Assembly (NCBI RefSeq): GCF_040546585.1
Contig: NZ_JBEPOC010000001.1
Coordinates: 806,001 to 870,000, forward strand
Reading direction: 5' to 3'
Origin: Marmoricola sp. OAE513
Lineage (GTDB): Bacteria; Actinomycetota; Actinomycetes; Propionibacteriales; Nocardioidaceae
Length of the DNA stretch: 64,000 bases
The notes under the pieces are model-generated. The model was given only the letters and a program-made list of their open reading frames with translations, searched no databases and was not told the DNA's origin. The translations under genes were made by a program, and so were the position numbers. Below, piece by piece: positions 59,529 to 64,000 of the stretch. The number at the start of each line of letters is the position of its first letter. The stretch's first letter is position 1.

Positions 59529-60335
59529 GTGGGGAACTCTCGATCGACAGCGCGAAGCATCGCGGACAGTGCTGGGTTGGACGCGGGGATTCGCCTGGGC
59601 CTGGTCGCCTACGGCGTCGTGCACCTGCTGATCGCGTGGCTCGGGCTCCAGCTCGCGCTCGGCGACAACGAGGGGAACGCCGACAGTGCGGGCGCGATGC
59701 GTCAGCTTGCAGAGCAGCCGTTCGGCGAAGCGCTGACCTGGGCCGTCGCGATCGGGATGGGCATCCTCGTCGTCTGGCGACTCCTGGAGGCCTCGGCCGG
59801 CCACCGGGAGCTCGACGGGAAGGAGCGCTGGCGGTCGCGGGCCGTCTCGCTCGGCAAGGCGGTGGTGTACGCAGGCGTCGGCCTCAGTGCACTGAAGGTC
59901 GCGGCGGGTGCCGGATCGAGCTCACGCGGACGCTCGACGACAGCCAGGCTGATGGACCTTCCCGCGGGCACCCTGCTCGTGGGGCTGGTCGGTGTCGCCA
60001 TCATCGGCTACGGGGCGCGGCACGTCGTCCGCGGGCTGACCGAGAAGTTCGCCGAGCACCTCACCGGCGAAGGCCGGACCGGCGAGACGGGCGCCGTGTA
60101 CCTGGCTCTGGGCAAAGCGGGCTACACGGCGAAGGGACTGTCCATCGCTGCCGTGGGAAGCCTGTTTCTTTACTCGGCCCTCAGCCACGACCCGACGAAG
60201 TCCGGAGGGCTGGACCAGGCGCTGCGCACGGTCCTGCAGCAGCCCTTCGGGCCCTACCTGCTCGGCGCGATCTCGGTCGGGTTCGCGGCGTACGGGCTCT
60301 TCTGCTTCGCCCGCGCCCGGCACCTGTCGACGTAA
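59529..60335 (+). CDS. DUF1206 membrane protein
   Basis: A 268-residue protein with six helices in three repeats of two, each with the YGVVHLLIAWLGLQLALG / VYAGVGLSALKV / AYGLFCFARAR pattern of DUF1206. Function is unknown; the family is restricted largely to Actinobacteria and some Cyanobacteria. Starts with GTG and probably has no leader. Convergent with the DLH gene. Confidence 0.9.
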   Translation: MGNSRSTARSIADSAGLDAGIRLGLVAYGVVHLLIAWLGLQLALGDNEGNADSAGAMRQLAEQPFGEALTWAVAIGMGILVVWRLLEASAGHRELDGKERWRSRAVSLGKAVVYAGVGLSALKVAAGAGSSSRGRSTTARLMDLPAGTLLVGLVGVAIIGYGARHVVRGLTEKFAEHLTGEGRTGETGAVYLALGKAGYTAKGLSIAAVGSLFLYSALSHDPTKSGGLDQALRTVLQQPFGPYLLGAISVGFAAYGLFCFARARHLST

Positions 60336-60356
60336 TCATCCGGGGAACGGTCCGAC

Positions 60357-60926
60357 TCAGGTCGCGGACAGGAAGGTGAGTACCCGGCTCGTCATCAGCT
60401 CTGCGGCAGCCGCGTCGTACGCCGCGAGCGACGAGTCCGCGAAGAGGTGCTCCTCGCCGGGGTACAGGTAGAGCTCGGCGACGTCGACGGCGTCGGCGAG
60501 CTCTTGCGCGGCCAGCAGGTCCTCGTCGAAGAACTCGTCACCCTCCTTCCCGTGGATCTGGACCGGAAGACCGGCCGGCCACCGGTCGCCGAACTCGGAG
60601 ACCGGCAGGCACGAGCAGAAGAACAGGGCACCACGGGCGCCAGGACGGGTCTGCGCGAGCCGCTGAGCCAAGGTGACGCCGTAGGAGAACCCGGCGTACA
60701 CGAGGTCGGCGGGCAACGCGTCGGCTACGGCTACCCCGCGCTGCCCGATCACGTCGAAACCCTCGCTGCGCACGTGGTCCAGGCCCTCCCCGATCGTGTC
60801 GAAGGTCCGCCCCTCGAACAGGTCAGGCGTGTGGACGACGTGACCGGCTGCCTCCAGGTCGGCCGCGAAGGCACGGACCCCGTCGGTCAGGCCTTGCACG
60901 TGGTGGAAGAGCAGGACGTCAGCCAT
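60357..60926 (-). CDS. Dienelactone hydrolase-family protein
   Basis: A 189-residue alpha/beta hydrolase of the DLH family. Nucleophile region YAGFSYGV with Ser in place of the usual Cys; the acid Asp and C-terminal His are in KEGDEFFDED and YPGEEHLFAD. The substrate is unknown. It shares a divergent promoter region with an ArsR-type regulator, so regulation by that protein is possible. Confidence 0.85.
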   Translation of the reverse strand: MADVLLFHHVQGLTDGVRAFAADLEAAGHVVHTPDLFEGRTFDTIGEGLDHVRSEGFDVIGQRGVAVADALPADLVYAGFSYGVTLAQRLAQTRPGARGALFFCSCLPVSEFGDRWPAGLPVQIHGKEGDEFFDEDLLAAQELADAVDVAELYLYPGEEHLFADSSLAAYDAAAAELMTSRVLTFLSAT

Positions 60927-60941
60927 GGAGGTGCCTTTCCG

Positions 60942-60985
60942 AGAATGATCGACTTACTTCGAACATTCGTTGAGACTAGAATGAT
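60942..60985. promoter_or_regulatory. Direct repeats of AGAATGAT in the DLH-ArsR promoter region
   Basis: AGAATGAT at 60942-60949 and 60978-60985, 36 bp apart, flank the AT-rich centre between the divergent DLH and ArsR genes. TAGAAT (60977-60982) is 8 nt before GTG 60991 and could be the -10 element. Possible operator half-sites. Confidence 0.4.
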
Positions 60986-60990
60986 TTTTC

Positions 60991-61563
60991 GTGCCTGACA
61001 ACAGTCCGCTCGAGCAGGTCGCCCGGATGGCGCTGACCACACCTGCGCAGGTCCGCGCGATCTCGCACCCTCTTCGCACCACGATCCTCCAGCTTCTCCA
61101 CGAGCGCGCCGCCACGGTCACCGAGATCGCTACGGCGGTCGAACGCCCCAAGAGCACCGTCGCCCACCACGTGGGCGTGCTGACCGACAACGGCCTCCTC
61201 CAGGTGGTCAGCACCCGGAAGGTGCGTGCGATCGAGGAACGTACCTACGGCCGCGTCGCGCGCATGTTCTACATCGCGTCGGACTACTCCCCCGCCGGCG
61301 AGGAGCTGCCCGGGGACTTCAACGACTTCGAGCTGGCCGCGCGCGAGTCGGCTCCTGCCTTTGAGGACAAGAAGCTCTGGGCGTTCATCCGGCACGCCCG
61401 TCTCACCAAGGACCAGGCCTCGCAGTTCTGGAGCGAGATGGCCGCGCTCGTCGAGCGGTTCGACCAGCTGCCGCGGTCCGGGTCCACCACCTACGGGTTC
61501 GCCGTCGGCATCTACCCCACCGATCACCCGACCCTGGCGCCGAGAGAGCTGGCGGACGAGTGA
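60991..61563 (+). CDS. ArsR-type winged-helix regulator
   Basis: A 190-residue protein with a winged helix (about residues 20-80): QVRAISHPLRTTILQLLHERAATVTEIATAVERPKSTVAHHVGVLTDNGLL. There is a longer C-terminal helical region than in metal-sensing ArsR proteins and no obvious metal-binding cysteines. Divergent to the DLH gene, which is a plausible target. GTG start. A strong hairpin follows 35 bp after the stop. Confidence 0.85.
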   Translation: MPDNSPLEQVARMALTTPAQVRAISHPLRTTILQLLHERAATVTEIATAVERPKSTVAHHVGVLTDNGLLQVVSTRKVRAIEERTYGRVARMFYIASDYSPAGEELPGDFNDFELAARESAPAFEDKKLWAFIRHARLTKDQASQFWSEMAALVERFDQLPRSGSTTYGFAVGIYPTDHPTLAPRELADE

Positions 61564-61598
61564 TGAAGTCCGCTGGGCACCGCAGCAAAGCGACAGGA

Positions 61599-61624
61599 CC
61601 TGATCTGCATCACTGCAGATCAGG
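61599..61624. terminator. Bidirectional rho-independent-type hairpin between ArsR and tRNA genes
   Basis: CCTGATCTGCA (61599-61609), TCAC loop, TGCAGATCAGG (61614-61624), followed on the plus strand by CCCTGTTCTTTG. It terminates the ArsR gene in the plus direction and lies 12 nt after the tRNA's 3' end in the minus direction. Confidence 0.78.
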
Positions 61625-61636
61625 CCCTGTTCTTTG

Positions 61637-61710
61637 TAGCGGGGGCAGGATTTGAACCTGCGACCTCTGGGTTATGAGCCCAGCGAGCTACCGAGCTGCT
61701 CCACCCCGCG
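61637..61710 (-). tRNA. tRNA-fMet(CAT), initiator
   Basis: The 74-nt minus-strand sequence folds as a cloverleaf: 5' CGCGGGG, D-arm with AGCTCGGTAGCT, anticodon stem with three G:C pairs (GGGCTCATAACCC, anticodon CAT), T-arm GCAGG-TTCAAAT-CCTGC and 3' CCCCGCT-A. The unpaired C1:U72 and the GGG/CCC anticodon stem identify the initiator, as in other actinobacteria. The 3' CCA is not encoded (the next bases read CAA). Confidence 0.95.
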
Positions 61711-61774
61711 TCGGTGAGCAGAACTTTACCGGGTGGGTGCCTGGGTCCCCAAATCGGGGTGGGTTTCGACGAGC

Positions 61775-62377
61775 TCAACCACCGGAGAGCAGCAGCTCGC
61801 AGGCTCGGCGGATGTCGGCGTCGGCCATGGGGCGCGAGCGACTGCCGTTGAGCACCTGCATCAGGACACCGAACCAGCACTGGGTCAGCAGCCACGCGCG
61901 ACGACGCTGGTCGTCGGTCGGATCGGTGTTCCAGTTCGCGAGCCGCAGGATGATGTCGGAGAACGCGACCTTGATCCGCTCCCGGTCGGGGTTCTCGAGG
62001 CTCTCCGCGAAGATCATCGCCTGGATGCCCGACAGCGAGAGCCGCCGCTGGCTGTGCATGTGCACGGTCAGCCCGATCAGCAGCTCGCTGGCGGCCTCGG
62101 CCGGCGACTGACCTTCCTTCGGCGACACCCGGGCCCGGTCGACCCGGTCCACCTGAGCGCGCATCACCGCCACCAGCAGGTGCACCTTGGACGGGAAGTA
62201 CCGGTAGAGCGTGGCGATCGCGACCTCGGCCCCGGTCGCCACGTCCTGCATCTGCAGGCTGTCGAAGTCGTGCTGGGACCCGAGCTCCGAGGCCACCTCG
62301 ATGATCCGCTGGTAGCGCGCCTTCTGCCCCTCCGAGCTGGGCTCGGCCGGCGGACGTGTGTCGGTGACGCGGGGCAC
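61775..62377 (-). CDS. TetR-family regulator, KstR-like
   Basis: A 200-residue TetR protein. The HTH (about residues 40-65) contains MQDVATGAEVAIATLYRYFPSKVHLLVAVM, nearly the wording of the mycobacterial KstR HTH (VADRADVAVGTLYRYFPSKVHLL). KstR controls cholesterol catabolism and responds to a steroid-CoA. The rest is less similar and no sterol genes are nearby, so it may be a related regulator. GTG start, 3 bp past the UPF0182 stop, in one direction with it. Confidence 0.85.
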   Translation of the reverse strand: MPRVTDTRPPAEPSSEGQKARYQRIIEVASELGSQHDFDSLQMQDVATGAEVAIATLYRYFPSKVHLLVAVMRAQVDRVDRARVSPKEGQSPAEAASELLIGLTVHMHSQRRLSLSGIQAMIFAESLENPDRERIKVAFSDIILRLANWNTDPTDDQRRRAWLLTQCWFGVLMQVLNGSRSRPMADADIRRACELLLSGG

Positions 62378-62379
62378 GG

Positions 62380-64000
62380 CTAGCCCGTGCCCTTGGACTC
62401 CGCCGCCAGCGCTCGGACCACCAGGTCCTCGGCCTTGTCGATGTGGTCGGCGTACTCCGCGAGGTTCTTGGCCTTGAGCGCCTCGTCCGCGAGCCGGAAC
62501 TCCTCGTTCGCGTCCTTGAGCAGCTGGATCGCCGTGGCGTTCAGGTCCGGCTTCGTCGGGGTGTCCGGCGTGTCGGGAGCATCAGGCGTGTCCGGGGTGT
62601 CCGGGGTGGAGGGTGCCTCCGAGTCGGTCCCCAGCACACCGTTCAGGGCCTCCTGCAGCGTCGAGCCGATCCCGACCTTCTTGCCGAGCGAGGCCACCAC
62701 GAACCGGAGCACCGGGTAGTTGCCCGAACCGCCCTCGCGCAGCGTGTAGATCGGCTGCACGTAGAGGAGGCCGCCGCCGACCGGCAAGGTCAGCAGGTTG
62801 CCGGACTTCACCGTCGTACCGCCGCGCTTGAAGTCGAGCAGGCGCCCGGCCACGGTCGTGTCGGAGTTGAACTGGTTCGCGATCTGCGAGGGGCCCGGCA
62901 CCTGGGAGGTGTCCGGGAGCCGGAGCACCTGGAACTTGCCGTAGGTGCTGGGGTCAGAGGCGTCTGCGCCCACCGAGATGAACGAGGCCAGGTTCTGCTT
63001 CTTCGACGGCACGTAGACCGAGGTGAGCGAGAAGACCGGCTCCTCCCCCGTCTTGGTCGCGACCGAGAGCCGGTACGGCGGCTGCTTGTTGCTGGTCTTC
63101 TCGGGGTCCTCGGGGACCTCCCACTTGTCGCTGCCCTCGTAGAAGACCTTGGCGTCCTCGACGTGGTACTCGGCGAGCAGGTTGCGCTGCACCTTGAACA
63201 TGTCGCCCGGGTAGCGGAAGTGGTCGAGCAGGTCGGCCGGGATGCTCTTCTTCGACTTCACCACACCGGGGAACGCGCCCTCCCACGCCTTGAGGATCGG
63301 GTCGTCGCCGTCCCACTCGTAGAGCGTCACGGTGCCGTCGTAGGCGTCCACGGTCGCCTTGACCGCGTTGCGCATGTAGTTGATCTCGTCGGTCGGCAAG
63401 GTCGCGTACGCCGAGCGCGGGTTGAGCGCGTCCGAGGTCATGTCGGTCAGGGACCGCTTCTCCGACAACGGGTACTTGTCGGTGACGGTGTAGCCGTCGA
63501 GGATCCAGACGATCCGGCCGTCGACCACCGCAGGGAGAGCGTCACCGTCGACGGTCAGCCAGGGCGCGACCTTCTGCACCCGCTCGCGCGGGGACCGGTC
63601 GTAGAGGACCTTGGACTCGGAGCCGACGCGCGAGGACAGGACCATGTTCGGGTCGCCGAACTTCACGGCGTACAGCAGCTTGTTGAACAGCCCGCCGACC
63701 GGCACGCCGCCCTTGCCGTCGTACGTCGTGGTCTTCGCGTTGCCGGACGTTCCGCCACCTTCGGGGTAGTCGAGCTCGACGGCCTTCGCGCCCTTCTCGC
63801 GCCCGACGATGGAGTACTCGGGACTGTTCTCGCCGAAGTAGATCCGGCCCTCGTAACCACCTGGACTCAGATCGGTCAGGGCACCTTCGGGCGGCAGCTT
63901 CTCCTCCGCCCAGGCCGGGTCGCTGCCCGCCGAGGCGGCGACCGGCTTGCCGTCGGCGTCCTGCTGGTTGCCGAACGCCGCGATCATCCCGTACCCGTGG
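62380..64000 (-). CDS. UPF0182 family membrane protein, C-terminal part (start beyond window)
   Basis: The C-terminal ~540 residues of a UPF0182 protein; full-length members are about 950-1000 with seven N-terminal helices, which would be to the right of the window. The visible part is the large extracellular domain (GYEGRIYFGENSPEYSIVG, LKAWEGAFPGVV, QIANQFNSDTTVAGRL). Near the end a TPD-rich linker precedes a helical end (LLKDANEEFRLADEALKAKNL). Family function unknown. The frame is open through the edge. Confidence 0.9.
   Translation of the reverse strand, partial: HGYGMIAAFGNQQDADGKPVAASAGSDPAWAEEKLPPEGALTDLSPGGYEGRIYFGENSPEYSIVGREKGAKAVELDYPEGGGTSGNAKTTTYDGKGGVPVGGLFNKLLYAVKFGDPNMVLSSRVGSESKVLYDRSPRERVQKVAPWLTVDGDALPAVVDGRIVWILDGYTVTDKYPLSEKRSLTDMTSDALNPRSAYATLPTDEINYMRNAVKATVDAYDGTVTLYEWDGDDPILKAWEGAFPGVVKSKKSIPADLLDHFRYPGDMFKVQRNLLAEYHVEDAKVFYEGSDKWEVPEDPEKTSNKQPPYRLSVATKTGEEPVFSLTSVYVPSKKQNLASFISVGADASDPSTYGKFQVLRLPDTSQVPGPSQIANQFNSDTTVAGRLLDFKRGGTTVKSGNLLTLPVGGGLLYVQPIYTLREGGSGNYPVLRFVVASLGKKVGIGSTLQEALNGVLGTDSEAPSTPDTPDTPDAPDTPDTPTKPDLNATAIQLLKDANEEFRLADEALKAKNLAEYADHIDKAEDLVVRALAAESKGTG
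62560..62608. repeat. Short coding repeat (TPD units)
   Basis: Four or five 9-bp units coding T-P-D (one A-P-D) on the minus strand, forming the linker before the C-terminal helix of the UPF0182 protein. Low complexity only. Confidence 0.75.

Noticed and set aside
60956-60972. SOS-box-like TCGAACATTCGTTGA near the ArsR start
   Set aside because: Only the left half matches; the right half (GTTGA for GTTCG) fails, and it is not symmetric.
1-64000. CRISPR arrays, rRNA genes, prophage or insertion sequences
   Set aside because: No spaced repeat arrays, rRNA segments, integrase or transposase motifs were seen; the only HNH gene is of the chromosomal 13E12 type.

Overview
The window reads as a chromosomal segment of a high-GC Gram-positive actinobacterium, most likely Nocardioidaceae (Nocardioides-like). 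The grounds are a GC content near 70 percent, many GTG and TTG starts, chains of genes overlapping by 4 bp, and actinobacterial marker families: an F420-dependent NADP reductase, a DUF222/HNH (13E12-type) protein, DUF1206 and UPF0182 membrane proteins, a CsoR copper repressor, and an initiator tRNA with a C1:U72 end. There is no rRNA operon, CRISPR array, prophage or insertion sequence. The genus is inference.

Layout. 1-0.7 kb: N-terminal membrane part of a protein cut by the window edge, probably a six-helix adenylate cyclase. 0.8-5.5 kb: an aidB-type acyl-CoA dehydrogenase, enoyl-CoA hydratase, Nudix and SHOCT operon, divergent from a PaaX-type regulator. 5.5-8.95 kb: a copper operon (csoR-copZ-secreted HxHP protein-copA) behind a perfect CsoR-type palindrome. 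8.95-11.15 kb: a drug-efflux MFS pump and divergent TetR. 11.2-17.4 kb: CoA and amino-acid catabolism (hydratase, TesB thioesterase, F420-NADP reductase, omega-transaminase plus mmsA). 17.5-18.7 kb: an SOS-box HNH gene. 18.7-22.3 kb: two GH16 beta-glucanases divergent from a cellulose-synthase-like GT2. 22.3-30.6 kb: lipid and lactate metabolism, a secreted NHL-like protein, a P450 and two tandem cyclic-nucleotide-binding proteins. 30.66-39.33 kb: an eight-gene exopolysaccharide operon (Wzz, acyltransferases, glycosyltransferases, Wzx, Wzy). 39.3-48.8 kb: Old Yellow Enzyme, SNF2 ATPase, SRPBCC, a membrane phosphoesterase-like protein, a lipoprotein, a second MFS and an ELWxTDGT-repeat protein. 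48.8-52.9 kb: SnoaL, ATP-grasp, NYN-LOTUS and a RecB/RNase-H nuclease, all co-oriented. 52.9-59.3 kb: a P450, a DksA-type zinc finger, an LPLAT-like protein, a STAS-bacteriophytochrome/PP2C light-signalling pair and a third GH16. 59.5-64 kb: DUF1206, dienelactone hydrolase, ArsR, tRNA-fMet, a KstR-like TetR and a UPF0182 protein cut by the window edge.

Two patterns cut across the window. First, about twenty genes have a TANNNT-like -10 hexamer 6-8 nt upstream of the start codon, which is the signature of leaderless transcripts; this helps choose starts. Second, four genes (11.6-12.1, 34.3-35.4, 45.5-47.0 and 58.5-59.3 kb) are each split by a single apparent frameshift while the rest of the coding sequence looks sound. 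These could be real pseudogenes or uncorrected indels in the assembly.

The best candidates for under-described biology are the NYN-LOTUS plus RecB/RNase-H nuclease pair, the phytochrome-phosphatase/STAS module, the GT2 plus GH16 glucan locus, and the duplicated HxHP protein inside the copper operon.
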